64,000 nucleotides of DNA from JAHHUH01 sp045123075 (GCA_045123075.1 JBGVIJ010000009.1:1-64000); one strand, 5' to 3'. Counted from the first letter of the stretch, positions 1-8,332 are shown. Notes: generated from the letters alone by a model not told the origin. Numbers and translations are program-made.

Positions 1-1221
1 GAAAATTTTGGAACAAAGGAAGACAAGGATGTTTATCGTCATTGTGATGATAATACATATTCCATTGAGCATATTATGCCGCAACACCTAACTCCTTCTT
101 GGAGAAAAGAGTTGGGTGATGATGTTGAACAAATTCATGAAGAATGGCTTCATAGAATTGCTAATCTAACCTTAACTGCATATAATTCTAGATACAGTAA
201 TAGTACTTTTAGTGAAAAGAAAAATATGGAGTATGGGTTCAAAGATAGTGGTATTCGTATGAATACATGGATTGCCCAAAAAGATAATTGGAGATTGGCA
301 GAGATTGAAGAAAGAAGTGCATTGTTAACTAATAAAGCTTTGTCAATTTGGGAATTCCCAGTTACTGAATATAGACCGGAAGAGAAGCAATTGGAATCTT
401 TAACTCTTGCTGATGATGCAGATTTGTTTAAGGGAAGATTGATAGTTCGTTTTAGCTATAAAAGTGCTGAGCAACCAGTTACTAGTTGGGTTGAAATGTA
501 TCAAAAAGTGTTACAAATTCTTTTCGAAGAAGATAAAACTATTATCACAAAATTGGCGGTATCCAAAGAAGAAGGTCTGGCTATGCATTTTGGGTTAACA
601 GAAAATGCTTTTGCAAAATGTGTAGAAATTGGTGATGATATCTATGTATGGACGAATAATAATACTCAGACTAAGCTTTCTGTTTTAAACAGGCTGTTTG
701 CGATGTATAATGTGGATTTAATGGACTTAGAATTCTTTTTACGTGATGAAAATGAAGTAACTGAAGATGATGCAGGTACTAGTGGCGAAAATCGTAGGAA
801 GTATTGGGCATATGCACTGGATATTATTCAAAAAGCACATATTGATGGGATGTATAGCAATGCACATCCAACTAATAGAAATTGGATAGATGGTTTCTTT
901 GGTATTGGTGGTTTCAATATTGGATGTGTAGCTAATTGGGATAGTGCTAGAGTTATGTTTTATATTGGCAAAAATAATGCTCAAGAAAATAAAAAAGTTT
1001 TTGATATGCTTTATTCGAAAAAAGCTGAAATTGAAGCTAAAATCGGAGCAACACTTATATGGAATCGTGATGATAATATTAAATCTTCCAAAATTATATA
1101 TCGACTCGAAAATGTGAGTGTAGATAATGAAACTGATTGGTTGCAAATGGCTAGTTTCCATGCAGAATGGAGTAAAAAGTTTTATGATGTGATTGTTCCT
1201 TATATAAAAGAAAAAGTTTGA
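1..1221 (+). CDS. GmrSD-like DUF1524 (HNH) / DUF4268 protein, 5' end missing
   Basis: The open frame runs in from base 1, so the N-terminal part lies outside the window; 406 residues are visible. Residues 20-30 carry the His-Ile-x-Pro core typical of DUF1524 HNH nucleases, followed by the asparagine- and serine-rich NLT...YNSRYSNSTF...EKK block of that family. The last ~150 residues (GFFGIGGFNIG..., ending in a WSKKFYDVIVPYI-like tail) resemble DUF4268. In GmrSD-type (type IV) restriction proteins DUF1524 follows a DUF262 NTPase domain, which would be upstream here. The likely role is cleavage of modified foreign DNA. A stem-loop terminator follows and a toxin-antitoxin pair is next. The gene is AT-richer than the housekeeping genes downstream, as expected of defence or acquired DNA. 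The family call is fairly firm; the target is unknown. Confidence 0.72.
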   Translation, partial: ENFGTKEDKDVYRHCDDNTYSIEHIMPQHLTPSWRKELGDDVEQIHEEWLHRIANLTLTAYNSRYSNSTFSEKKNMEYGFKDSGIRMNTWIAQKDNWRLAEIEERSALLTNKALSIWEFPVTEYRPEEKQLESLTLADDADLFKGRLIVRFSYKSAEQPVTSWVEMYQKVLQILFEEDKTIITKLAVSKEEGLAMHFGLTENAFAKCVEIGDDIYVWTNNNTQTKLSVLNRLFAMYNVDLMDLEFFLRDENEVTEDDAGTSGENRRKYWAYALDIIQKAHIDGMYSNAHPTNRNWIDGFFGIGGFNIGCVANWDSARVMFYIGKNNAQENKKVFDMLYSKKAEIEAKIGATLIWNRDDNIKSSKIIYRLENVSVDNETDWLQMASFHAEWSKKFYDVIVPYIKEKV

Positions 1222-1238
1222 TGAATTGGTATTAATTT

Positions 1239-1281
1239 AAAAGGCTCTTGTATACTTGAGGAATATGAGAGCCTTTTCTTT
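1239..1281 (+). terminator. intrinsic terminator after the DUF1524 gene
   Basis: AAAAGGCTCT (1239-1248) pairs with AGAGCCTTTT (1268-1277), followed by further T residues. Confidence 0.7.
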
Positions 1282-1422
1282 TGTGCCATATTAGTAAATA
1301 AACGCTTTAATGATGCCGTGTATAAATTCAAACGGTATGAAGATGCTAGCTCTAGAGTATATTGGAATTAATAAGCACGTATATGAAAATGTAGGTTTGC
1401 GTTATATTTCACATACTTTGAA

Positions 1423-1451
1423 TTGACGCTGTCATTACAGAATATTATAAT
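1423..1451 (+). promoter_or_regulatory. sigma-A-type promoter of the toxin-antitoxin operon
   Basis: TTGACG (1423-1428), a 17-base spacer and TATAAT (1446-1451) lie 28 bases before the antitoxin start. RelB-type operons are commonly autorepressed, so an operator is expected here, but none was identified. Confidence 0.75.
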
Positions 1452-1478
1452 GTAGTTGTAAGAAAGGACGTGATTGCT

Positions 1479-1751
1479 ATGGCTCAAGTAACTACTAATG
1501 TAAATTTTAGAATGGATAAAAACTTGAAGATTCGTTTTGAAAAAGTGTGTAATGAGTTGGGATTGAGTATGTCTACTGCGTTTACTGTATTTGCTAAGAC
1601 TATGGTACGTCAACAACGTATTCCTTTTGATATTAGTCTTGAAGTTCCCAATGAAGAAACTTTAAAATCTATAGAAAATATAGAAAAAGGTAAAAATTTA
1701 AGCAAGCGTTTTACCAGTGTTGAAGAGCTTATGGAGGATTTGAATGCTTGA
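1479..1751 (+). CDS. RelB/DinJ-family antitoxin
   Basis: About 90 residues. The N-terminus (TTNVNFRMDKNLK...) is a ribbon-helix-helix DNA-binding segment, followed by the helix typical of RelB/DinJ antitoxins (ELGLSMSTAFTVFAKTMV). It should bind and neutralise the toxin encoded next and repress the shared promoter. I chose the ATG at 1479 because AAAGGA at 1463-1468 is then 10 bases away; the GTG at 1470 in the same frame would leave almost no spacing. The last 8 bases overlap the toxin start, implying translational coupling. Confidence 0.85.
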   Translation: MAQVTTNVNFRMDKNLKIRFEKVCNELGLSMSTAFTVFAKTMVRQQRIPFDISLEVPNEETLKSIENIEKGKNLSKRFTSVEELMEDLNA

Positions 1752-2016
1752 TATTCAGTATGAAAAATCTTTTAAAAAGGATTTTAAACGTATTCTGAAA
1801 CGAGGATACAATCCTAAGCTTTTAGAAGAAGTTATTACTATGCTTAGCAATGAAGAGGCTTTGTCAGAAAAATACAGAGATCATGCTTTGAGTGGTAATT
1901 TCAGCGGATATAGAGAGTGTCATATTGCACCAGATTGGTTGCTGATTTATAAGATTGATAATGGTTTGTTGTTGCTCCTTCTTTCGCGTACTGGAACACA
2001 TAGTGATTTGTTTTAA
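1744..2016 (+). CDS. YafQ/RelE-family mRNA interferase toxin
   Basis: 90 residues, the usual size. YafQ toxins cut mRNA on the ribosome using a His/Asp cluster; in E. coli YafQ these are H50, H63, D67 and H87. Here H47, H60, D64 and H86 occupy matching spacings (HALSGNFSGYRECHIAPDW ... RTGTHSDLF), so the active site looks intact. The arginine in SRTGTH is also typical. The ATG sits inside the last codons of the antitoxin gene. The pair sits beside a restriction-type gene at the window edge, so this end looks like accessory DNA. Confidence 0.85.
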   Translation: MLDIQYEKSFKKDFKRILKRGYNPKLLEEVITMLSNEEALSEKYRDHALSGNFSGYRECHIAPDWLLIYKIDNGLLLLLLSRTGTHSDLF

Positions 2017-2045
2017 AGTAATTCAAGATCAGGAGAGGTAATCCT

Positions 2046-3035
2046 ATGCAAAAATTTATTAATAATCCCGATACCTTGACTACAGAAATGTTGCAAGGTT
2101 TGGCTCTTGCCCATTCCGAACTTGTTTCTTTAGAATTGGGTAAATTGATAGTGAATAGAAAATTGGCGGAAGCTGATCGTGTAACTGTTGTTGCTCTTGG
2201 CGATAGTGGTTACGAACCTGCGTTGAGCGGTTTCGTTGGCGAAGGTATGCTCGATATAGCTGTTGTTGGCGATGTGTTTGCTGCTCCTGGCCCCCAAGCT
2301 TGCATCGAAGCTATCCAACTTGCAGATAAAGGCAAAGGCGTACTTTTTGTAGTGCTTAACCACGCAGGCGATATCTTGGCTTCCAACCTTGCAATGAAGC
2401 AAGCGGAAAAGCTTGGTATTAACGTAGCAAAGATTGTTGTGCAAGATGATATTGCCGACGCTCCGAGAGAAGAAGCACAAAACCGTCGTGGTATGGTCGG
2501 TGCTATTCCTTTGCTTAAAATTGCAGGTGCTGCTGCCCTCGCAGGTAAGTCTTTAGAAGAAGTTGCTGCCATCGCCCAAGGTTTTGCAGACAATATGGCA
2601 ACCTTAGCCGTTGCGGCAAGTGGAGCAACTAATCCTGCTACCGGTATGGAAATCGCTCAAGTTGCAGCTGGTTGCATGGAAGTTGGCGTAGGATTGCACG
2701 GTGAAGCAGGCAAAGCGAAACCCATGGCTACTGCAGAAGAAACTGTTGCCATTATGCTTGACGCGCTGTTGGAAGATTTGAACGTATTGGCAGAAGAAAA
2801 ACTTTTGGTAATCGTTAGCGGTAGTGGTGCAACTTCCTTGATGGAACAATTGATTGTTTATCGCAACTGCTATGCTTACTTGGCAGAAAAAGAAATCGAA
2901 ATCGTGGCAAACCATGTGGGCGAACTTATGACTGTTCAAGAGATGGGAGGCTTTGAAATTTGCATTGCTCGTATGAATGAAGAGCTTGTAGAATACTGGA
3001 ACGCTCCTTGCCGTACCCCGTATTTCAAAAAATAA
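2046..3035 (+). CDS. DhaK-like dihydroxyacetone kinase subunit with Tyr at position 56
   Basis: 329 residues, an all-DAK1-domain protein slightly shorter than E. coli DhaK (356). DhaK binds dihydroxyacetone as a hemiaminal to His218, with Asp109 and His56 as acid/base residues, and receives phosphate via DhaL. Numbering matches E. coli exactly: D109 is in NHAGD and H218 in GVGLHGEAG, but position 56 is Tyr (GDSGYEP instead of the usual GGSGHEP). No dhaL or dhaM is adjacent; the gene stands alone with a GGAGAGG ribosome site and its own terminator. The fold assignment is sure. The substrate is uncertain: it may act on another small ketose, or be a paralogue with altered chemistry. Confidence 0.8.
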   Translation: MQKFINNPDTLTTEMLQGLALAHSELVSLELGKLIVNRKLAEADRVTVVALGDSGYEPALSGFVGEGMLDIAVVGDVFAAPGPQACIEAIQLADKGKGVLFVVLNHAGDILASNLAMKQAEKLGINVAKIVVQDDIADAPREEAQNRRGMVGAIPLLKIAGAAALAGKSLEEVAAIAQGFADNMATLAVAASGATNPATGMEIAQVAAGCMEVGVGLHGEAGKAKPMATAEETVAIMLDALLEDLNVLAEEKLLVIVSGSGATSLMEQLIVYRNCYAYLAEKEIEIVANHVGELMTVQEMGGFEICIARMNEELVEYWNAPCRTPYFKK

Positions 3036-3072
3036 TAGTGGTGTTCTGAAAAAAGAATATGCAAGAAATTTG

Positions 3073-3124
3073 ATTCACTGTACGAAAATAACCAAAGTGT
3101 TACTTTTTGTACAGTGAATTTTTG
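3073..3124 (+). terminator. inverted repeat / terminator after the dhaK-like gene
   Basis: ATTCACTGTAC (3073-3083) is an exact reverse complement of GTACAGTGAAT (3109-3119). The right arm runs into TTTTTGTGT. The 25-base loop is long for a simple terminator. Confidence 0.55.
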
Positions 3125-3159
3125 TGTACAAAAAATTTCAAGAAAAAAGTAAATTTTTG

Positions 3160-3197
3160 TTTACAAATGATGAAAATAGGAATAGAATGTAAACATC
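3160..3197 (+). promoter_or_regulatory. promoter of binding-protein gene 1, with GTAAACATC element
   Basis: TTTACA (3160-3165), 17 bases, TAGAAT (3183-3188), immediately followed by GTAAACATC (3189-3197). The same layout recurs before the next two paralogues. TGTTTACA over the -35 and TGTAAACA after the -10 are inverted copies of each other, so this could also be an operator. Confidence 0.75.
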
Positions 3198-3255
3198 TTT
3201 TAAATATTTAGAGCACAATCGGCTCGGTTTGTAGTATGGAAGGATGGAATTTATC

Positions 3256-4260
3256 ATGATTACTCTGAAAAGCAAAAAATTAAAAATGTTGACCGCAGGC
3301 GTTATGCTTACCTTGGCTATGGGTCTGATGGCAGGTTGTGGCGGCGAAAAGAAAGAAGCTCCCAAAGCTGCTGCTAAAGCTACTGTTGGTATTTGTCAAT
3401 TGGTAGAACATCCCGCTCTTGATGCTGCTAACAAAGGTTTCATCGATGGCCTGGCTGCTAAAGGCTATAAAGAAGGTCAAAACATTACTTTCGATAGACA
3501 AAATGCACAAGCTGACCAATCCAACTTGCAAAATATTGCTCAACGTTTTGTAAGCAACAAAGTTAACTTGATTTGCGCAATTGCTACTCCGGCAGCTCAA
3601 ACTATGGCTAACGTAACTCCGGATATTCCTATCGTAGGTACTGCTATTACTGACTATGTAGTAGCTAAACTTGTAAAAGATAACAAAAAACCGGGTACCA
3701 ACGTAACCGGTACTACCGACATGAATCCCATCGAAGCTCAACTTGATTTGGCTCTGAAACTTGTTCCCAACGCAAAAGCTATCGGTACTATTTACTGCTC
3801 CAGTGAAGTTAACTCTCAATTGCAAGTTGACATTCTGAAAGCTGCAGCAAAAACTAAAGGCGTAGAAATTAAAGAAGCAACTGTTTCTACCGTAAACGAC
3901 ATTCAACATGCAGCTCGTAGCTTGGTTGGCAAAGTAGATGCTTTCTACATTCCGACTGACAACATTCTCGCTTCTGCAATGCCTACTCTGAGCATCGTAA
4001 CTGAAGAAGCAAAACTTCCCGTAGTTTGCGGCGAAGGTGGCATGGTTAAGACTGGCGGTACTGCAACCCTCGGTATTGACTACTACAAACTGGGCGTTCA
4101 AACTGGCGAAATGGCAGCAGACATTCTTGCAGGCAAAGCTAAACCCCAAGATATGGCTATCCAATCTCAAAAAGATTTCGAAATCGTTATCAACGAAGCT
4201 AACGCTAAAAAAATCGGTTTGAATATTCCTGAAGAAATCATGAAAAAAGTTGCAAAATAA
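3256..4260 (+). CDS. TrpX-like ABC transporter substrate-binding lipoprotein 1
   Basis: 334 residues. A lipoprotein signal ends in LMAGC (lipid-anchored Cys28), followed by a charged linker and a periplasmic-binding fold of the ABC_sub_bind family (PF04392 type: QLVEHPALD, GQNITFDRQNAQAD, FVSNKVNLICAIATPAAQ). Relatives include tryptophan/aromatic amino-acid binding proteins (TrpX), but the ligand cannot be read from sequence. The start at 3256 fits the GGAAGGATGG ribosome site; the in-frame ATG at 3244 would overlap it. It is the first of three tandem paralogues sharing one downstream permease/ATPase pair, and each copy has its own promoter. Highly expressed-type codons are used. Confidence 0.87.
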   Translation: MITLKSKKLKMLTAGVMLTLAMGLMAGCGGEKKEAPKAAAKATVGICQLVEHPALDAANKGFIDGLAAKGYKEGQNITFDRQNAQADQSNLQNIAQRFVSNKVNLICAIATPAAQTMANVTPDIPIVGTAITDYVVAKLVKDNKKPGTNVTGTTDMNPIEAQLDLALKLVPNAKAIGTIYCSSEVNSQLQVDILKAAAKTKGVEIKEATVSTVNDIQHAARSLVGKVDAFYIPTDNILASAMPTLSIVTEEAKLPVVCGEGGMVKTGGTATLGIDYYKLGVQTGEMAADILAGKAKPQDMAIQSQKDFEIVINEANAKKIGLNIPEEIMKKVAK

Positions 4261-4280
4261 AAATGTGATAACAATGTTAC

Positions 4281-4316
4281 AAAAAGGTACGAAGTCTTAC
4301 GCTTCGTACCTTTTTA
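4281..4316 (+). terminator. intrinsic terminator after binding-protein gene 1
   Basis: AAAAAGGTACGAAG (4281-4294), loop, CTTCGTACCTTTTT (4302-4315). It isolates copy 1 from copy 2. Confidence 0.9.
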
Positions 4317-4328
4317 AAATTAAAATAG

Positions 4329-4366
4329 TTTACAAGTTTGCAGAAAAAGACTAAAATGTAAACATC
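4329..4366 (+). promoter_or_regulatory. promoter of binding-protein gene 2, with GTAAACATC element
   Basis: TTTACA (4329-4334), 17 bases, TAAAAT (4352-4357), GTAAACATC (4358-4366). Same architecture as the copy 1 promoter. Confidence 0.75.
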
Positions 4367-4429
4367 CGTATTTTGATTATGGATAAAGAAGCCAATGTAG
4401 TATTGTAGTATGGAAGGATGGGCTTTATT

Positions 4430-5431
4430 ATGACTATTTTTAAAAACAAGAAAATGAAAATGTTAACCGCAGGTATTATGCTCACTTTAGCAATGGGCAT
4501 GATGGTAGGTTGTGGCGGCGAAAAGAAAGAAGCTGCGAAAAAAGAAAAGGTTAACGTAGGTATCGTTCAATTGGTTGAACACGCAGCGCTCGACGCAGCT
4601 AACAAAGGTTTCGTTGATGGTTTGGCTGCAAAAGGTTTCAAAGAAGGTCAAAATATTACTTTTGATAGACAAAATGCACAAGCAGATCAATCTAATCTGC
4701 AAAATATTGCTCAACGCTTTGTAAGCAACAAAGTAGATTTGATTTGTGCGATTGCTACTCCCGCTGCTCAAACAGTTGCTAACGTAACTCCAGATATTCC
4801 TATCGTTGGCACTGCTATTACCGATTACAAAGCAGCAAAACTTATTAAAGACAATGCGAAACCGGGAACTAACGTAACCGGTACTACAGATATGAACCCT
4901 GTAGAAGCTCAACTTGATTTGGCTCTGCAATTGGTTCCGGGTGCGAAAGCTGTTGGCACTATTTACAGCTCCAGTGAAGTTAACTCTCAATTACAAGTTG
5001 ATATTTTGAAAAAAGCGGCAGCAGTTAAAAAAGTAGAAATTGTAGAAGCTACTGTAACTACTGTAAATGATATTCAACAAGCAGCTCGCAGTTTGGTTGG
5101 GAAAGTTGATGTTATTTACATCCCCACTGATAACGTGCTTGCCTCTGCAATGCCTACCTTGGCAATGGTAACAGAAGAAGCGAAAATCCCCGTAGTTTGC
5201 GGCGAAGGCGAAGCTGTTAAATCCGGCGGCATTGCAACTCTTGGTATTGACTACTACAAATTGGGCGTTCAAACTGGCGAAATGGCAGCAGATATTCTTA
5301 ACGGTAAAGCTAAACCGCAAGATATGGCTATCCAAGCGCAAAAAGATTTTGATATCATCGTAAACTTTGAAAGTGCCAAAAAGATTGGCTTGACTATTCC
5401 TAAAGAAATCCTTGATAAGGCTAAAAAATAA
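4430..5431 (+). CDS. TrpX-like ABC transporter substrate-binding lipoprotein 2
   Basis: 333 residues with the same order of elements as its neighbours: lipobox MMVGC, basic/acidic linker, then the two-lobed ABC_sub_bind domain. Long blocks are identical to copy 1 (GQNITFDRQNAQADQSNLQNI and CGEGEAVKSGG-like segments), pointing to tandem duplication. The start at 4430 fits GGAAGGATGG upstream. Its own promoter and terminator make it a separate transcription unit, so the three paralogues may be expressed in different amounts or conditions while sharing the permease and ATPase. The ligand is unknown. Confidence 0.87.
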   Translation: MTIFKNKKMKMLTAGIMLTLAMGMMVGCGGEKKEAAKKEKVNVGIVQLVEHAALDAANKGFVDGLAAKGFKEGQNITFDRQNAQADQSNLQNIAQRFVSNKVDLICAIATPAAQTVANVTPDIPIVGTAITDYKAAKLIKDNAKPGTNVTGTTDMNPVEAQLDLALQLVPGAKAVGTIYSSSEVNSQLQVDILKKAAAVKKVEIVEATVTTVNDIQQAARSLVGKVDVIYIPTDNVLASAMPTLAMVTEEAKIPVVCGEGEAVKSGGIATLGIDYYKLGVQTGEMAADILNGKAKPQDMAIQAQKDFDIIVNFESAKKIGLTIPKEILDKAKK

Positions 5432-5443
5432 TTTGTTTAGTTG

Positions 5444-5478
5444 ATAAAAGGTACGAGGGTAAAGCTTCGTACCTTTTG
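5444..5478 (+). terminator. intrinsic terminator after binding-protein gene 2
   Basis: AAAAGGTACGA pairs with TCGTACCTTTT around a short loop (5446-5477). The stem sequence is nearly that of the terminator after copy 1, so promoter, gene and terminator were duplicated together. Confidence 0.85.
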
Positions 5479-5509
5479 TATTTAAAACGGATATACGGAC
5501 TAATTTTGG

Positions 5510-5547
5510 TTTACATTATCCGTAAAAAATAATAAAATGGAAACATC
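5510..5547 (+). promoter_or_regulatory. promoter of binding-protein gene 3, with GGAAACATC element
   Basis: TTTACA (5510-5515), 17 bases, TAAAAT (5533-5538), GGAAACATC (5539-5547). Third copy of the conserved layout; one base of the downstream element differs. Confidence 0.75.
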
Positions 5548-5597
5548 TATAAATTACGAGTGGAAAGCTTAATTCGTAGAGTGGAAGGATGTTGTTT

Positions 5598-6599
5598 ATG
5601 TTTACTCCTAAAAATAGAAAGTTTAAAATGTTGGCTGCAAGCGTAATGTTAAGCTTGGCAATGGGACTTATGAGTGGTTGCGGTGGCGAAAAGAAAGAAG
5701 CTGCAAAAAAAGATAAAGTTACCGTTGGCATCGTACAAATCGTTGAGCACGCTGCTCTTGATGTGGCAAGTAAAGGTTTTGTAGATGGCTTGGCTGAAAA
5801 AGGTTTTAAGGAAGGTCAAAACATTGCTTTTGATAGACAAAATGCACAAGCTGATCAATCCAATTTGCGTACCATTGCAGAACGATTTATTAACAATAAA
5901 GTAGATTTGATTTGTGCTATTGCAACTCCTGCGGCGCAAGTAGTTGCTAATGCTACTCAAGATATTCCCATCGTAGCAACTGCAGTAACTGATTACGAAG
6001 CTGCTAAGCTTGTAAAAAGTAACGCAAAACCCGGTACCAACGTAACCGGTACTAGCGACATGAATTTGGTAGATGCACAGCTTGATTTAATTATGAAGCT
6101 TGTTCCTGCGGCTAAAGCTGTTGGTGTTATTTATAATTCCAGCGAAGTAAATTCTCAAGTACAAGTTGATTTGCTTAAAGGTTTTGCTAAAGCTAAAAAC
6201 ATTGAAATTAAAGAAGCTACTGTAAATAACGTAAACGATATTCAACAAGCAGCTCGCAGTTTGCTTGGTAAAGTTCAAGCGATTTATGTTCCCACTGATA
6301 ACGTACTGGCTTCTGCAATGCCTGCGCTCGCCATGGTTACTGAAGAGGCTAAACTTCCCGTAATTTGCGGTGAAGGTGAAGCTGTTAAATCTGGTGGCGT
6401 AGCAACTCTTGGTATTGACTACTATAAATTAGGTAAACAATCTGGTGAAATGGCTGCTGATATTCTCAGTGGTAAAGCTAAACCTCAAGATATGCCTATT
6501 CAATCTCAAAAAGAGTTTAACATTATTATTAATGAAGCAAATGCAAAGAAAATTGGCCTGACCATTCCGAAAGAAATTTTGGATAAGGCAGTGAAATAA
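5598..6599 (+). CDS. TrpX-like ABC transporter substrate-binding lipoprotein 3
   Basis: 333 residues. Lipobox LMSGC is followed by the ABC_sub_bind fold. It is the most divergent of the three copies (RTIAERFINNKVDLI where the others have QNIAQRFVSNK; TDYEAAKLVKSNAKPG). The ATG at 5598 lies 9 bases after GGAAGG; an upstream ATG at 5589 abuts that site and is less likely. Only 15 bases and no terminator separate it from the permease gene, so copy 3 is the one co-transcribed with permease and ATPase. The differences suggest altered ligand preference, which is inference only. Confidence 0.87.
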   Translation: MFTPKNRKFKMLAASVMLSLAMGLMSGCGGEKKEAAKKDKVTVGIVQIVEHAALDVASKGFVDGLAEKGFKEGQNIAFDRQNAQADQSNLRTIAERFINNKVDLICAIATPAAQVVANATQDIPIVATAVTDYEAAKLVKSNAKPGTNVTGTSDMNLVDAQLDLIMKLVPAAKAVGVIYNSSEVNSQVQVDLLKGFAKAKNIEIKEATVNNVNDIQQAARSLLGKVQAIYVPTDNVLASAMPALAMVTEEAKLPVICGEGEAVKSGGVATLGIDYYKLGKQSGEMAADILSGKAKPQDMPIQSQKEFNIIINEANAKKIGLTIPKEILDKAVK

Positions 6600-6614
6600 G
6601 GAAGGATGTATTAA

Positions 6615-7499
6615 ATGATTGATTTGTTAGTGCCCACTACAGCACAAGGTTTGCTTTGGGCTGTAATGGCTTTAGGTGTTTATATTACTTACAGAGTTTT
6701 GGACGTTGCGGATTTGACCGTTGAAGGCAGCTTCCCCTTAGGTGCAGCTGTTGCGGCTTCTATGCTTTCTGCAGGTTTTGGCCCCATTCCTTCTTTTATC
6801 GTTGCTGCTATTGCGGGTATGTTGGCAGGCGTTGTTACTGCAATTCTTCATACTAAAATGAAAATTCCTGCACTTTTGGCAGGTATCTTGACTATGATTG
6901 CTTTGTATTCCGTGAACCTGCGCGTTATGGGCAAAGCTAACCTTTCCTTGCTTGGTACTGATACTACTTTCAGCATCATTAGAAATATGTTTGGTTTGAA
7001 CAGCGCTAATACTACTTTGGTTGTTGGCGTATTGGCTACCGTTCTTGTTGCAGTGTTCATGTACTGGTTCTTTGGTACCGAAATTGGTGCTGCTATTCGC
7101 GCTACCGGTTTCAACCAACAAATGATTCGTGCACAAGGTGTTAACACTGACGTTACCATTATGCTTGGTTTGCTTATCAGTAACGCTCTCGTTGCAATCT
7201 CCGGTGCGCTTGTTGCACAAAGCAATGGCTTTGCTGACGTAGGTATGGGTACTGGTACCATCGTTATCGGTTTGGCTTCTGTAATTATCGGCGAAGTACT
7301 CTTTGGTACTCGTAGCTTCAAAAATTGCATTATCTCTGTAATTTTAGGTTCCGTTGTTTATCGTATTGTAATCGCGGCTGTACTGCAAATGGGTATGCCG
7401 CCTAATGATTTGAAACTCTTTACTTCTATTTTGGTTGCTTTTGCTTTGGCTATGCCCCTTATTAAAAGCAAATTCGGTTCTAGAAAGGTGGTGGGCTAA
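6615..7499 (+). CDS. ABC transporter permease, branched-chain/TrpY-like
   Basis: 294 residues, strongly hydrophobic, about eight membrane segments, matching the BPD_transp_2 family that partners TrpX-like binding proteins. The motif near residue 150 (GTEIGAAIRATGFNQQMIRAQG) is the cytoplasmic coupling loop that contacts the ATPase. It starts after GGAAGG and ends directly before the ATPase ATG, so the two are translated together. A homodimer would form the channel for substrates delivered by any of the three upstream lipoproteins. Confidence 0.88.
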   Translation: MIDLLVPTTAQGLLWAVMALGVYITYRVLDVADLTVEGSFPLGAAVAASMLSAGFGPIPSFIVAAIAGMLAGVVTAILHTKMKIPALLAGILTMIALYSVNLRVMGKANLSLLGTDTTFSIIRNMFGLNSANTTLVVGVLATVLVAVFMYWFFGTEIGAAIRATGFNQQMIRAQGVNTDVTIMLGLLISNALVAISGALVAQSNGFADVGMGTGTIVIGLASVIIGEVLFGTRSFKNCIISVILGSVVYRIVIAAVLQMGMPPNDLKLFTSILVAFALAMPLIKSKFGSRKVVG

Positions 7500-8294
7500 A
7501 TGTTGCACATTGAAGGTATTTCTAAAACTTTCTTCCCTGGCACTATCAATGAAAAACGCGCTTTGCAACAATTGAGCCTGCACTTAAAACCGGGCGACTT
7601 CGTTACCGTAATTGGTGGTAATGGCGCAGGTAAATCTACCATGCTTAACGCTGTAGCAGGCGTATTTCCTATCGATAGCGGTAAAATCATTATTGATGGC
7701 GAAGATTTGACTAAACAAGCAGAACATAAACGTGCTAAACATATTGGTCGCGTATTCCAAGATCCGATGCTTGGTACTGCTGCTGGTATGATGATTGAAG
7801 AAAACTTGGCTATCGCTTCCCGCCGTGGCAAAACTCCCGGTTTGGGCTGGAGCTTTAGTGATGCACAACATGATCAATTCGTAGAACTTCTTAAAGAATT
7901 GGACCTGGGTTTGGAAAATCGCATGACTGCAAAAGTTGGCCTGCTTTCCGGCGGTCAACGTCAAGCGTTGACCTTGTTGATGGCAACCTTGAAGAAACCA
8001 AAACTGCTTCTTCTTGACGAACATACTGCAGCTCTTGACCCCAAAACCGCAGAAAAAGTTTTGACCTTGACCGATAAAATCGTTTCTCGCGACAAGCTAA
8101 CCACTTTGATGATTACCCATAATATGCGTGACGCTCTCCGTTTTGGTAACAGATTAATCATGCTTCACAATGGTCGCGTAATTATCGACGTTGAAGGCGA
8201 AGAAAAAGCTAACTTGGAAATTCCTGACTTGCTGAGAATGTTTGAAAAAGCTTCTGGCGACGTTATGGCAAATGACCGTATGCTTCTTGGTTAA
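7500..8294 (+). CDS. ABC transporter ATP-binding protein (TrpZ-like)
   Basis: 264 residues. Walker A GGNGAGKST (39-47), signature LSGGQRQAL, Walker B LLLLDEH and the switch histidine region (ITHNMRDALRFG) are all present, so it should be an active ATPase. The His after the Walker B Glu is also seen in other members of this subfamily. The start codon follows the permease stop without a gap. A strong terminator ends the operon. It powers uptake through the preceding permease; the substrate is unassigned. Confidence 0.9.
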   Translation: MLHIEGISKTFFPGTINEKRALQQLSLHLKPGDFVTVIGGNGAGKSTMLNAVAGVFPIDSGKIIIDGEDLTKQAEHKRAKHIGRVFQDPMLGTAAGMMIEENLAIASRRGKTPGLGWSFSDAQHDQFVELLKELDLGLENRMTAKVGLLSGGQRQALTLLMATLKKPKLLLLDEHTAALDPKTAEKVLTLTDKIVSRDKLTTLMITHNMRDALRFGNRLIMLHNGRVIIDVEGEEKANLEIPDLLRMFEKASGDVMANDRMLLG

Positions 8295-8297
8295 AAA

Positions 8298-8331
8298 TAA
8301 AAGCATCTGACGAAAGTCAGATGCTTTTTAT
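8298..8331. terminator. bidirectional terminator between ABC operon and patatin gene
   Basis: AAGCATCTGAC (8301-8311), GAAA tetraloop, GTCAGATGCTT (8316-8326), with A and T tracts on both sides. It can serve both convergent genes. Confidence 0.9.
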
Positions 8332-8332
8332 T

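Noticed and set aside
1282..1420. gene remnant between the restriction-like gene and the antitoxin
   Set aside because: A short frame of about 40 codons exists but it has no start signal and resembles nothing I know.
2160..2980. overlapping minus-strand frames inside the dhaK-like gene
   Set aside because: They mirror a conserved DAK1 domain and carry no ribosome sites.
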